Below are positions 16,325 to 24,308 of a DNA stretch of 26,505 bases, in pieces. The stretch is from an uncultured Sphingomonas sp. (lineage in GTDB: Bacteria > Pseudomonadota > Alphaproteobacteria > Sphingomonadales > Sphingomonadaceae): assembly GCA_946482655.1 (NCBI GenBank), contig CAMLSA010000041.1:1-26505 (forward strand), written 5' to 3'. Below the pieces are notes generated by a model. That model did not search any database, was not told the origin of the DNA, and worked only from the letters and a program-made list of their open reading frames with translations. The translations under genes and the position numbers were made by a program. Within the stretch, counting starts at the first letter, position 1; each line of letters starts with the position of its first letter.

Positions 16325-17332
16325 CTAAGGCCTGGCCGCGTCCGCCAGCCAATAAAATCCCGCGCCGATCGCGGCGGCGGCGGGAAGCGTGAGCACCCAG
16401 GCGATCACGATGCTGCCCGCGACGTTCCACCGAACGGCCGAAAGCCGCCGCGAAGCGCCGACTCCGACGATCGCCCCGGTGATGGTATGGGTCGTCGAGA
16501 CGGGAATGCCGAGAAAGGTAGCGCCGAACAGCGTGATGGCGCCTCCGGTCTCGGCGCAAAAGCCCTGCGCCGGCGTCAGCCGGGTGATCTTCGATCCCAT
16601 AGTGTGGACGATCCTCCAGCCGCCCGTCAGCGTTCCCACCGCGAGGGTCACATAGCAGGAGATCACCACCCAGAAAGGGACATGGAAGGTGCCACCGAGC
16701 ATGCCCTGCGAATAGAGCAGCACGGCGATGATCCCCATCGTCTTCTGCGCGTCGTTGCCGCCATGACCCAGCGAATAGAGCGCGGACGAGACGAGCTGCA
16801 GCCGGCGGTAGCGCCGGTCGGCCAATGTCGGCGAGGTGCGAATGAAGATCCAGCTCGTGATCAGGACGAGGAGGAGCGCCAGGAGCAGCCCGATCGTCGG
16901 CGATAGGATGATCGCGAAACTCGTCTTCAGAACCCCGTGCAGCACAACGGCGCCCAGCCCGGCCTTGGCGGTGCCCGCACCGAGCAGTCCGCCGATCAGC
17001 GCATGGCTGGACGAGGAGGGGATGCCGAGCATCCAGGTGATGACGTTCCAGCTGATGGCGCCCATCAGCGCGCCGAAGATCACCTGAGCATCGATCACGT
17101 CCGGATCGACGATGCCCTTGCCCACCGTCTCGGCGACGTGGACGCCGAAGACGAAGAAGGCGAAGAAATTGAAGAAGGCGGCCATGGCGACCGCCTGATG
17201 AGGCTTCAGCACCCGCGTCGACACCACGGTCGCGATCGAATTGGCGGCGTCGTGCAGACCGTTCAGGAAATCGAACGCCAGCGCGATCGCAATCAGGCCG
17301 ACAAGCAGCGGAAGAGCAAGGGTGGGCTCCAT
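16325..17332 (-). CDS. pit: Pit-family low-affinity inorganic phosphate permease
   Basis: The 335-residue inner-membrane protein is a PiT transporter, importing metal-phosphate driven by protons. Both signature halves are present: FDFLNGLHDAANSIATVVST near the start and LGHGGNDAQKTMGIIAV in the second half. About ten hydrophobic helices can be counted, including the GIPSSSSHALIGGLLGAG and GIPVSTTHTITGAIVGVG re-entrant loops. ATG 17332 lies two bases after the upstream stop; a TTG at 17338 would overlap it. It is the second gene of an operon with a NUDIX-DUF47 protein, the usual DUF47-Pit pairing, so the upstream protein probably modulates transport. Confidence 0.95.
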   Translation of the reverse strand: MEPTLALPLLVGLIAIALAFDFLNGLHDAANSIATVVSTRVLKPHQAVAMAAFFNFFAFFVFGVHVAETVGKGIVDPDVIDAQVIFGALMGAISWNVITWMLGIPSSSSHALIGGLLGAGTAKAGLGAVVLHGVLKTSFAIILSPTIGLLLALLLVLITSWIFIRTSPTLADRRYRRLQLVSSALYSLGHGGNDAQKTMGIIAVLLYSQGMLGGTFHVPFWVVISCYVTLAVGTLTGGWRIVHTMGSKITRLTPAQGFCAETGGAITLFGATFLGIPVSTTHTITGAIVGVGASRRLSAVRWNVAGSIVIAWVLTLPAAAAIGAGFYWLADAARP

Positions 17333-17334
17333 CG

Positions 17335-18480
17335 TCAACCGTGATCGAGCACGAGGCCCTGAATCTCGTTGGCGACATCCTCGAACCGGTCGGTGATCTT
17401 CTCGAGATGACTGTAGATCTCGCGCCCGATGATGAAGGCCATCGGCGTCTTATCGCCCTTCGCCTTGAACAGCGCCTTGAGGCCCTGATCGTGGATTTCG
17501 TCGGCATGGCCCTCGAGCTTGACGATCCGCTCGGTCAGGCTGTGCAGCCGTGCCGAGAAGCGGCCGAGGTCGCGCAGCAGGGGCATCGCATCGGCGGTGA
17601 TGCGCGCGGCCTCGACGATGATCCCCGCCATGTCGCGCATCTCCGGCTCGAACTCCGTGAGCTCATAGAGGGTGATCGCCTTGGCAGTCTGGTTCATCTG
17701 GTCGATCGCATCGTCCATGGAGCCGATCAGGCTGGTGATCGAGGTCCGGTCGAACGGTGTGAGCAGGGTTTTGCGGACATCGACCAGAACCTCGCGGATG
17801 ATGCCGTCGGCTTCATCCTCGCGATCGAAGATTTCCTGGCAGTGGAGCGGCATGTCGGCCCCGCCCTGGAGCAGACGACCGAGCGCGTCGGCGGCGGCGA
17901 CGGTGAGCGCGGCGTGCGCCTCGAATTGTTCGAAGAAACTGCCTTGTTTCGGCAGCAGGGCCTGGAACCAGCGCACTATGGTGAACCTTTCTGCAGTGTG
18001 GCGACGGGTGGCCGTTACGATTCGCTCGGCCAGGCCGGGATTCCATACCGGTGGCTGGAAGGTCGAGAGGATGTCCTTGAGCTCGGGCTCGTCGACCGCG
18101 GCGGCGGCGTCGGCTGGCATGAACCAGCGGACATCCCGCTCGTCTTGCTCGGGCCATTCGTCGAGCTGGGCGGTTACCGAGAAGGGGAAGATGTCGACGA
18201 TCGCCGGCCGCGACGTACCGTCCTTGCGGTATTTGCGATATTCGTAGGTGCCGATCGCGAATGGGCAGGCGATCCCGATCAGCCCGGCTTCCTCATAGGC
18301 CTCATGACTCGCCGCCTCGTGGCTCTTCAGACCCTTGATGCGATTGCCTTTCGGGAGGACCCAACGCTTCGTATCACGCGAAGTGATCAGCATCAGCTCG
18401 GTGAGCCCGGCTTCGTTCGTGCGATATGGCAAGACGGCAATCTGGCGAATGGTTCGAATCCCCGGTTCGATCGGCTCCAC
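17335..18480 (-). CDS. NUDIX hydrolase fused to DUF47 (PhoU-like phosphate transport regulator)
   Basis: This 381-residue protein joins two domains normally found apart. Residues 10-145 form a NUDIX domain of the diphosphoinositol/dinucleoside-polyphosphate type, with RWVLPKG (39-45), the box ending HEAYEEAGL (59-67), and IVDIFPFSV. In the box Gly45, Glu60, Glu63, Glu64 and Gly66 are present, but the usual Glu and Arg are Leu51 and His59. Residues 165-381 are an all-helical DUF47 domain (FFEQFEAHAALTVAAADALG; EIFDREDEADGIIREVL; FDRTSITSLIGSMDDAIDQM), the PhoU-like partner of Pit. The only start is GTG 18480, directly after an in-frame stop and without a ribosome site. It leads the operon with pit. 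Sensing or clearing a phosphate-rich nucleotide or inositol signal is an inference. Confidence 0.9.
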   Translation of the reverse strand: MEPIEPGIRTIRQIAVLPYRTNEAGLTELMLITSRDTKRWVLPKGNRIKGLKSHEAASHEAYEEAGLIGIACPFAIGTYEYRKYRKDGTSRPAIVDIFPFSVTAQLDEWPEQDERDVRWFMPADAAAAVDEPELKDILSTFQPPVWNPGLAERIVTATRRHTAERFTIVRWFQALLPKQGSFFEQFEAHAALTVAAADALGRLLQGGADMPLHCQEIFDREDEADGIIREVLVDVRKTLLTPFDRTSITSLIGSMDDAIDQMNQTAKAITLYELTEFEPEMRDMAGIIVEAARITADAMPLLRDLGRFSARLHSLTERIVKLEGHADEIHDQGLKALFKAKGDKTPMAFIIGREIYSHLEKITDRFEDVANEIQGLVLDHG

Positions 18481-18765
18481 CTAGTTATGTGACAGTTTCG
18501 TTGCAATCGCGCGGTCACGGAAACGGTGGATAAGTAGGGCCGGTCCCTTCTCCTGTCGTTTGTCGACTCCTGCGATCCGTTCGTCGACCTGGATGTCCCT
18601 TGGTGGAGGCATCGGGGCGGTCGGTCGAAGCTCGAATGCGGGTCAACGGCGCTTGGCCTAATTGGTTGCTCAACGGCGGCACGAACCGAATGACCGGGCC
18701 GCCGCGAAGCAGATTTTGCCGGGCGAAGGTCGCCACCCCAGCCCGAACGCCAAAGGAGTTTTGAC

Positions 18766-19104
18766 ATGACGCGTTCCACGCTTTTCATCGCCGCCCTCGC
18801 CGCGACCGCCGCGACCGTTTCCTTCCCCGCCTTCGCCGCTGAAGGCGCCCAGATCACCGAGGTCCGTTACGCCGACCTCGATCTCGCGAGTCCGGATGGA
18901 GCCCGGGCGCTCAAGATCCGTGTCGAGCGCGCCGCGAAGCGCGTCTGCAACCTGGAAGGGGACAAGTCGCTCGACGGTGCGATGAAGGCCCGCAACTGCA
19001 CCAAGGTGGCGATCGCCCGCGCGATGCCGCAAGTCGAACTGGCGCTGGCCAGTGCCGGTACGCAGGTCGCCGAGAACCGCCTTCTTTCGGTCGCGGCGCA
19101 CTGA
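18766..19104 (+). CDS. UrcA-family secreted protein
   Basis: The 112-residue product starts with a Sec signal peptide (hydrophobic 6-20, likely cut after AFA at 22-24) and continues with the UrcA pattern: VRYADLDLASPDGARALKIRV, then AAKRVCNLEGD. Cys61 and Cys78 probably form a disulfide in the periplasm. The family is common in sphingomonads and caulobacters and has no settled function; some members respond to environmental change. AAAGGAG at 18750-18756 gives a strong ribosome site for ATG 18766. It is a single-gene unit, divergent from the phosphate operon, and two hairpins follow it. Confidence 0.9.
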   Translation: MTRSTLFIAALAATAATVSFPAFAAEGAQITEVRYADLDLASPDGARALKIRVERAAKRVCNLEGDKSLDGAMKARNCTKVAIARAMPQVELALASAGTQVAENRLLSVAAH

Positions 19105-19116
19105 CGCCGGGTCCAC

Positions 19117-19163
19117 GCGCCTCCCGGGGTCCCTCCAAGCCTATCCGCCTTGGGAGGCGCTTT
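19117..19163 (+). terminator. Hairpin terminator candidate after the UrcA-like gene
   Basis: GCGCCTCCC (19117-19125) pairs perfectly with GGGAGGCGC (19152-19160), followed by TTT. The 26-base loop contains a second, imperfect stem (CTCCAAG against CTTGGGAG). It starts 12 bases after the stop codon. The T-run is short, so termination may be partial. Confidence 0.6.
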
Positions 19164-19203
19164 CAGAGACACGCGGCCGGACTGGCAATTCCACCGCGTC
19201 GGC

Positions 19204-19240
19204 GCACCCCCGGGCTCCCTTACCCGGGGGTGCTTTCCGT
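19204..19240 (+). terminator. Second, stronger hairpin terminator
   Basis: GCACCCCCGGG (19204-19214) and CCCGGGGGTGC (19223-19233) form a perfect 11-bp GC-rich stem with an 8-base loop, followed by TTTCCGTTT. It insulates otsB from read-through. Confidence 0.7.
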
Positions 19241-19396
19241 TTGCGAGGCCAAGCCTACCCTTTTGGTTTCCCCTGTTCGCACGTGCAACGGAACTCAACC
19301 CCACCCCACGCGTCCTTTCCTCGGTTCACCCCGGCCATTGCCCGGCCGGTCTGCCGGCACCTTGATCTTGTTTGTTTATTGCGGCGAGGAAATGAA

Positions 19397-20152
19397 ATGC
19401 TGTCCCGGCCCAACCAACCGGTTCTCTCCCCGCCGCCGCCGATCCGACCGTCGAACCATAGTCTGTTCATCGACTTCGACGGAACGCTTGTGCCGCTAGT
19501 CGACCGACCCGATCTCGTCCGGGCGGATGCCGAACTGACCGAGCTGCTCGCCGTGCTACGCCAGCGCTTCGGCGGCAGGCTCGCCCTGGTCAGCGGTCGC
19601 TCGGTCGAGCAGCTCGACATGATGATCGGGCCGATCACCCGCGAGATCGCGCTTGCCGGCAGCCATGGCGCCGAAGTGCGCCGGGGTGAACGGCTGATCC
19701 AGCCGCCGCGTCCGCCGGGGCTCGACGCCGCGATCGCCGAGGTGCGGTCCTGGGGCGCGGGCCACCCCGAGATGATCATCGAGGAGAAGAGCCATGGAGT
19801 GGCGATGCATTACCGTGTCGCGCCTATCCTGGAGGAGCCGGTCAAGCGCCGCGCCTTCATCATCGCCGAGCGCCACGGGCTGGAGGTCCAGCCCGGCAAG
19901 ATGATGGTCGAACTGCGCGGGCGCGGCTGGCACAAGGGGGAAGCGGTGGTGGCGTTGATGGGCGAGCCGCCGATGGCGGACAGCCTTCCCGTCGTGATTG
20001 GCGACGACCTCACCGACGAGCCGGCCTTCACCGTCGCGGGCGAGATGGGCGGTTTCGGAGTGATCGTCGGCGGCGGGCGGGCGACCGGCGCGCTCCACTG
20101 CCTGAGCGATGTCGGCGCGGTCCGGCACTGGTTGTGGGACATGACCGGATGA
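19397..20152 (+). CDS. otsB: Trehalose-6-phosphate phosphatase OtsB
   Basis: The 251-residue HAD-family enzyme removes phosphate from trehalose-6-phosphate, the last step of trehalose synthesis. HAD motif I is SLFIDFDGTLVP, with Asp26 as nucleophile and Asp28 as acid/base. LALVSGRS is motif II, GSHGAEVRRG follows, then RGWHKGEAV and the Mg2+ motif IGDDLTDEPAF. ATG 19397 has GAGGA seven bases upstream. The same frame is open back to 19052, but that would cross the two terminator hairpins and lacks family sequence. It is the first of three coupled genes; its stop overlaps the next start. Confidence 0.95.
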   Translation: MLSRPNQPVLSPPPPIRPSNHSLFIDFDGTLVPLVDRPDLVRADAELTELLAVLRQRFGGRLALVSGRSVEQLDMMIGPITREIALAGSHGAEVRRGERLIQPPRPPGLDAAIAEVRSWGAGHPEMIIEEKSHGVAMHYRVAPILEEPVKRRAFIIAERHGLEVQPGKMMVELRGRGWHKGEAVVALMGEPPMADSLPVVIGDDLTDEPAFTVAGEMGGFGVIVGGGRATGALHCLSDVGAVRHWLWDMTG

Positions 20153-21945
20153 CGGCGACCCTCGACCTCTGGCCGATCGGCAATTGCCAGGTCTCGGCGC
20201 TGGTCGATCGCGCCGGCCGCTTCGTCTGGGCCTGCGTGCCGAGGGTCGACGGTGATCCCGCCTTCTGCTCGCTGCTCGACGACAACCCGCCCTCGGCCGA
20301 AGGCGCGCGCGGCTTCTGGGAAATCGATCTGGAGGACTGCGTCGATACCCAGCAGGAATATCTTCGCAACACGCCGATCCTCGTCACGCGCCATTGCGAC
20401 GCCGCGGGCAATGCGATCGAGGTGACCGATTTCTGCCCGCGTCATTTCCGCCTGGGACGGATGTACCGCCCCACCGCCTTCATCCGGATCGTCCGTCCCG
20501 TCGCCGGATCGCCCCGCATCCGGGTCAGGCTTCGCCCGGCGCACGACTGGGGGGCGTCCGATCCGGTCAAGACGCACGGCTCCAACCACGTCCGCTATCT
20601 GCTGAACGACACGACCTTGCGGCTGACGACGACCGCTCCGATCGGCTGGATCGAGGCCGAACGCTTGTTCCGGGTCGAACGTCCGCTCTACTTCTTCCTC
20701 GGACCCGACGAGAGCTTCGTCGGCGATGTCGGCGACACGCTCGACACGATGCTCGAACATACCGCGCAGGAATGGCGGCGCTGGGTGCGCGCGCTCGCCA
20801 CGCCGGTCGAATGGCAGGAGGCGGTGATCCGATCCGCGATCAGCCTCAAGCTGTGCCAGCATGAGGAAACCGGCGCGATCGTCGCGGCGCTGACCACCTC
20901 GATTCCCGAACATGCCGGGTCAGAACGCAACTGGGATTATCGCTATTGCTGGATCCGGGACGCTTACTACACCGTCCAGGCGCTCAACCGGCTGGGCGCG
21001 CTCGACGTGCTCGAATCCTATCTCGAATATCTCCGCAATATCGTCGACAACGCCAAGGGTGGCCACATCCAGCCGCTCTATGGCGTGGGCGGTGAAGCGA
21101 CGCTGATCGAGCGGATCGCGCCCGGGCTGAATGGCTATCGCGCCATGGGCCCGGTACGGATCGGCAACCAGGCCTATGAGCAGGTTCAGCACGACGCCTA
21201 TGGCCAGATCATCCTGTCCAACGCGCAGGCCTTCTTCGACCGGCGGCTGTACCGGATGGCGGGCGTGGAGGATTTCCGCTCGCTCGAAAAGGTCGGGGAG
21301 CGCGCCTGGGAGGTCCATGACAAACCCGATGCGGGGCTATGGGAACTGCGCACCAAGAGCCATGTCCACACCTATTCGGCGGCGATGTGCTGGGCGGCAT
21401 GCGACCGGCTCGCCAATGCGGCGGCGGCGCTCGACCTGCCCGATCGCCAGGCCTATTGGCGCCAGCGCGCGTCGGTGATCCGGCAGCGGATCGAGGAAGC
21501 GGCCTGGCGCGAGTCGACCCAGCGCATCTCGGCGACGTTCGGCGGCGATGATCTGGACGCCAGCCTGATCCAGCTGCTCGACCTGCGCTTCGTCAAGCCT
21601 GGCGACGAGCGCTTCCAGGGAACGCTGCGCGCGGTAGAGGAGGGTTTGCGGCGCGGTCCCTTCATGCTGCGCTATGCGACCGAAGATGACTTCGGCCTGC
21701 CGCATACCGCTTTCAATGTCTGCACCTTCTGGCTGATCGAAGCCCTGTGGCTGACGGGCCGGACCGAAGACGCCCGGGAGTTGTTCGAGGAAATGCTGTC
21801 GCGACGAACCCGCGCCGGGCTGCTGTCGGAGGATATCGATCCGGCGACCGGCGAGCTTTGGGGCAATTATCCGCAGACCTATTCGCTGGTTGGGGTGATC
21901 AACTGCGCGACCCTGCTCAGCAAGCCGTGGAGTTCGGTGCGATGA
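20149..21945 (+). CDS. Glycoside hydrolase family 15 protein (glucoamylase/trehalase-like)
   Basis: The 598-residue protein has an N-terminal beta-sandwich (LDLWPIGNCQVSALVDRAG; ITDFCPRHF-like EVTDFCPRHFRLGRM) and a C-terminal (alpha/alpha)6 barrel with the GH15 signatures NWDYRYCWIRDAYY, IQPLYGVGGE, QAYEQVQHDAYGQII and LLSEDIDPATGELWGNYPQT. Glu561 in SEDIDP is the probable catalytic base. GH15 enzymes are inverting hydrolases of alpha-glucosides; some bacterial members are trehalases. Its place between otsB and otsA is a recurring arrangement and suggests turnover of trehalose or a related glucan. ATG 20149 overlaps the otsB stop (ATGA) and its stop overlaps the otsA start. No signal peptide, so cytoplasmic. 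Confidence 0.92.
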   Translation: MTATLDLWPIGNCQVSALVDRAGRFVWACVPRVDGDPAFCSLLDDNPPSAEGARGFWEIDLEDCVDTQQEYLRNTPILVTRHCDAAGNAIEVTDFCPRHFRLGRMYRPTAFIRIVRPVAGSPRIRVRLRPAHDWGASDPVKTHGSNHVRYLLNDTTLRLTTTAPIGWIEAERLFRVERPLYFFLGPDESFVGDVGDTLDTMLEHTAQEWRRWVRALATPVEWQEAVIRSAISLKLCQHEETGAIVAALTTSIPEHAGSERNWDYRYCWIRDAYYTVQALNRLGALDVLESYLEYLRNIVDNAKGGHIQPLYGVGGEATLIERIAPGLNGYRAMGPVRIGNQAYEQVQHDAYGQIILSNAQAFFDRRLYRMAGVEDFRSLEKVGERAWEVHDKPDAGLWELRTKSHVHTYSAAMCWAACDRLANAAAALDLPDRQAYWRQRASVIRQRIEEAAWRESTQRISATFGGDDLDASLIQLLDLRFVKPGDERFQGTLRAVEEGLRRGPFMLRYATEDDFGLPHTAFNVCTFWLIEALWLTGRTEDARELFEEMLSRRTRAGLLSEDIDPATGELWGNYPQTYSLVGVINCATLLSKPWSSVR

Positions 21946-23333
21946 GCCGGCTGATCATCGTCTCCAACCGGGTCCAGCCCCCGATCGGCGAAGGCGCTGG
22001 CGGCAACCAGGGGGGACTCGCCGTCGCCCTGTCGGCGGCGTTGCGTGAATCGAGCGGAATCTGGTTCGGCTGGTCGGGCGAGACCACCGAGCAGTTCACC
22101 GGCCACATCAGCCTGCAGCGCAGTTTCGGAGTCACCACCGCGACGATCGACCTGGAGGAGCAGGACGTCGACGAATATTATAACGGCTATGCCAACCGGA
22201 CCTTGTGGCCACTGTTCCACTACAGGATGGACCTCGCCGAGTTCGAGAGCGGCTTCGCCGAGGGTTATGAACGGGTCAATCAGCGCTTCGCCGAGACGCT
22301 GGAGCCGCTCATCGAGCCCGACGACCTCGTCTGGGTCCATGACTATCATCTTTTCCCGCTGGGCCAGTATTTGCGCGATCGCGGCATCCGCAACCGGATC
22401 GGCTTCTTCCTCCACATCCCCTGGCCCCCTTATCGGCTGCTGCTGTCGCTGCCCAATCATCGCCAGCTGGTCGAGACGCTGCTCGCCTATGACGTGGTCG
22501 GCTTCCAGACCGTGGATTCGCTGGGCAGCTTCCACGACTATGTCCTCCAGGAGATGGGCGGGACGATCGACGAGGGAGGCCGGGTGACGGTCGGCGGGCG
22601 CTCGATGGTGGCGATCGCCTGCCCAATCGGCATCGACACCGAGAATTTCGTCGAGGCATCGCAGTCTGCGCCCGCGCGCTACGCCTATTACCGAATGCGC
22701 CAGAGCAGCAGCGGGCGCGATATGATCATCGGCGTCGACAGGCTCGATTATTCGAAGGGCCTGGAGGAGCGGTTTCTTGGCTATGAACGGCTCCTCCAGG
22801 CCGAGGACAAGATGCATGGCGAGGTCTTCCTGCTCCAGATCGCGCCGCCCTCGCGCGGGGATGTCCAGAGCTATCGCGAGATCCGCGCCTCGCTTGACGC
22901 GCTCTCGGGGCGGATCAACGGCGAATATGCCGATGTCGAGTGGGTGCCGATCCGTTACGTCAATCGCGGCTATCCGCGCGACCGTCTTGCCGGCATCTAC
23001 CGTGCGGCGAAGGTCGGGCTGGTCACGCCTTTGCGCGACGGAATGAACCTCGTCGCCAAGGAATATATCGCGGCGCAGGATCCCGAGAATCCCGGCGTGC
23101 TGATCCTCTCGCGTTTCGCGGGCGCGGCCGAGCAGCTGCCCGAGGCACTGCTGATCAATCCCTATAGCGCCGAGGAGATCGCCGAGGCGATCAAGCTGGC
23201 GCTCGAAATGCCGCTAGACGAACGCAAGGCACGCTGGCGCGCCTGCATGGACAATATCGAGGCCGAGGACGTGATGTGGTGGCGGAAGCGCTTCACCGAT
23301 GTGCTGGAGGGGGTGATCCAGGCGGCCGATTGA
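21942..23333 (+). CDS. otsA: Trehalose-6-phosphate synthase OtsA
   Basis: The 463-residue GT20 enzyme joins glucose from UDP-glucose to glucose-6-phosphate. It begins SRLIIVSNRV, has GGLAVALSAALR, the acceptor loop LWPLFHYR, VWVHDYHLFPL, FFLHIPWPPYRLL, the nucleotide-sugar motif IGVDRLDYSKGL and GLVTPLRDGMNLVAKEY with the metal/phosphate-binding carboxylates. Length and ends are normal. ATG 21942 forms an ATGA overlap with the GH15 stop; the frame is open further upstream, but only within GH15. The substrate it consumes and the phosphatase at 19397 together give trehalose, an osmotic and desiccation protectant. Confidence 0.96.
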   Translation: MSRLIIVSNRVQPPIGEGAGGNQGGLAVALSAALRESSGIWFGWSGETTEQFTGHISLQRSFGVTTATIDLEEQDVDEYYNGYANRTLWPLFHYRMDLAEFESGFAEGYERVNQRFAETLEPLIEPDDLVWVHDYHLFPLGQYLRDRGIRNRIGFFLHIPWPPYRLLLSLPNHRQLVETLLAYDVVGFQTVDSLGSFHDYVLQEMGGTIDEGGRVTVGGRSMVAIACPIGIDTENFVEASQSAPARYAYYRMRQSSSGRDMIIGVDRLDYSKGLEERFLGYERLLQAEDKMHGEVFLLQIAPPSRGDVQSYREIRASLDALSGRINGEYADVEWVPIRYVNRGYPRDRLAGIYRAAKVGLVTPLRDGMNLVAKEYIAAQDPENPGVLILSRFAGAAEQLPEALLINPYSAEEIAEAIKLALEMPLDERKARWRACMDNIEAEDVMWWRKRFTDVLEGVIQAAD

Positions 23334-23442
23334 GTACCGCCCCCTCCGGCACTGCACCGCCGGCCGCCGCGCTTGAGTGATAGGATGAGGACTGATAGGC
23401 ACGGCCGATCACAGCGGGCCGGCACGTCTATAGGAGAGCGCA

Positions 23443-23781
23443 ATGATCGTGATGCTGGGGTTCTACCGAAAGCTGCCTCATCTCAGCACCGAGGAATTCA
23501 GGGCGCACTGGAACGACCATGGGGAGGTCGTCCGATCGATCCCGGGCTATGAAAAGTACATCAAGAAATATGTTCAGCATCAACTGTCGCTGGACCCCAA
23601 GTCAGGCACGGACCTGCTGTATGACGGCTTTTCCGAGGGCTGGTTCGAGAGCGTGGCCATGCGCGACGAATTCTTCGCTCGCAGTGACTTCTCGGAGATC
23701 CTCCGGCATGAGGCGCTGTTCCTGGATATGGACACCAGCAAACGCTGGCTGGTGTTCGACGAACCGCGGGTCCAGATATAA
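23443..23781 (+). CDS. EthD-domain protein
   Basis: The 112-residue protein has the dimeric ferredoxin-like fold of the EthD family: MIVMLGFYRKLPHLSTEEFR, then HWNDHGEVVRSIPGYEKYI, and a C-terminal DTSKRWLVFDEPRVQI. EthD proteins accompany cytochrome P450 ether degradation in some actinobacteria and occur widely in sphingomonad catabolic loci; their catalytic role is unsettled. ATG 23443 has AGGAGAG about six bases upstream. It is 109 bases downstream of otsA and converges on the comM fragment with 22 bases between them. Confidence 0.85.
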   Translation: MIVMLGFYRKLPHLSTEEFRAHWNDHGEVVRSIPGYEKYIKKYVQHQLSLDPKSGTDLLYDGFSEGWFESVAMRDEFFARSDFSEILRHEALFLDMDTSKRWLVFDEPRVQI

Positions 23782-23803
23782 CAGGCCGGGAACAGGCGGC
23801 CGT

Positions 23804-24280
23804 TCAACTCACCGCCGCCCTTCTTCGGTAGCTGAGCGCCTCGGCGACGTGCACGCGCGTGACCACGTCCGATCCCGCCAGGTCGGCGATGGTGCGGCTG
23901 ACCCTCAGCACCCGATGATAGCCCCGCGCCGACAGGCGCATCGCCTCGGTGGCCTGCGCCAATAGCTTACGGCCCGGTTCGTCGGGTGTCGCCACCGCGT
24001 CGAGCAGATCGCCATCGGCCTCGGTGTTCGTGCGGACGCCATGCTCAGCATAGCGCGCGGTCTGGATCGCGCGCGCGGCTGCCACCCGCGCGGCAACCTC
24101 GGCCGATCCTTCGGCGGGCGGCGGCAGGATGAGGTCGGCGGCGCTGACCGCGGCGACATCGACATGGAGGTCGATCCGGTCGAGCAGCGGGCCCGAGACC
24201 TTCGCCTGATAGTCGGCGGCGCAGCGCGGCGCACGTGAGCATCCGAGGGAGGCATCGCCCAGGTGCCCGCACTTGCATGG
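23804..24280 (-). pseudogene. comM: Orphan 3' fragment of comM
   Basis: This 477-base stretch encodes the last 158 residues of a ComM-type Mg-chelatase-like ATPase: CKCGHLGDASLG, GPLLDRIDLHVDVAAVSAAD, RLSARGYHRVLRVSRTIADL and the end ALSYRRRAAVS. It has no start, no Walker motifs and no promoter, because similarity stops sharply at 24280, where unrelated DNA begins. The frame itself is undamaged to the stop. It aligns without gaps with 25723-26199 of the other comM copy. It is probably the original 3' end, pushed aside when the cassette to the right entered. Confidence 0.9.
23804..24280. repeat. Left 477-bp direct repeat (comM 3' end)
   Basis: This copy pairs with 25723-26199 in the same orientation and has identical length. 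Positions 24159-24280 (122 bp) are identical to 26078-26199. The remaining 355 bp differ at many mostly third-codon positions, roughly 10-15% by eye. Identity breaks off exactly at TTGCATGG. Confidence 0.9.
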
Positions 24281-24308
24281 CCGTGTGGCCTTTTTGCCAT
24301 TCGTGCGA

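Noticed and set aside
15930..17507. 525-codon minus-strand frame spanning the ABM and Pit genes
   Set aside because: Only its last 105 codons are real (ABM gene); the rest is a shadow of pit and DUF47 in another frame.
18448..18483. tRNA-like 3' end (two GGTTCGA words, then GGCTCCACC)
   Set aside because: Neither T-loop has a pairing stem, no cloverleaf can be built upstream, and the DNA codes for the conserved NUDIX N-terminus on the other strand.
19052..19396. Longer form of OtsB starting at 19052
   Set aside because: The extension runs through the UrcA-like gene end and two terminator hairpins, with no family similarity.
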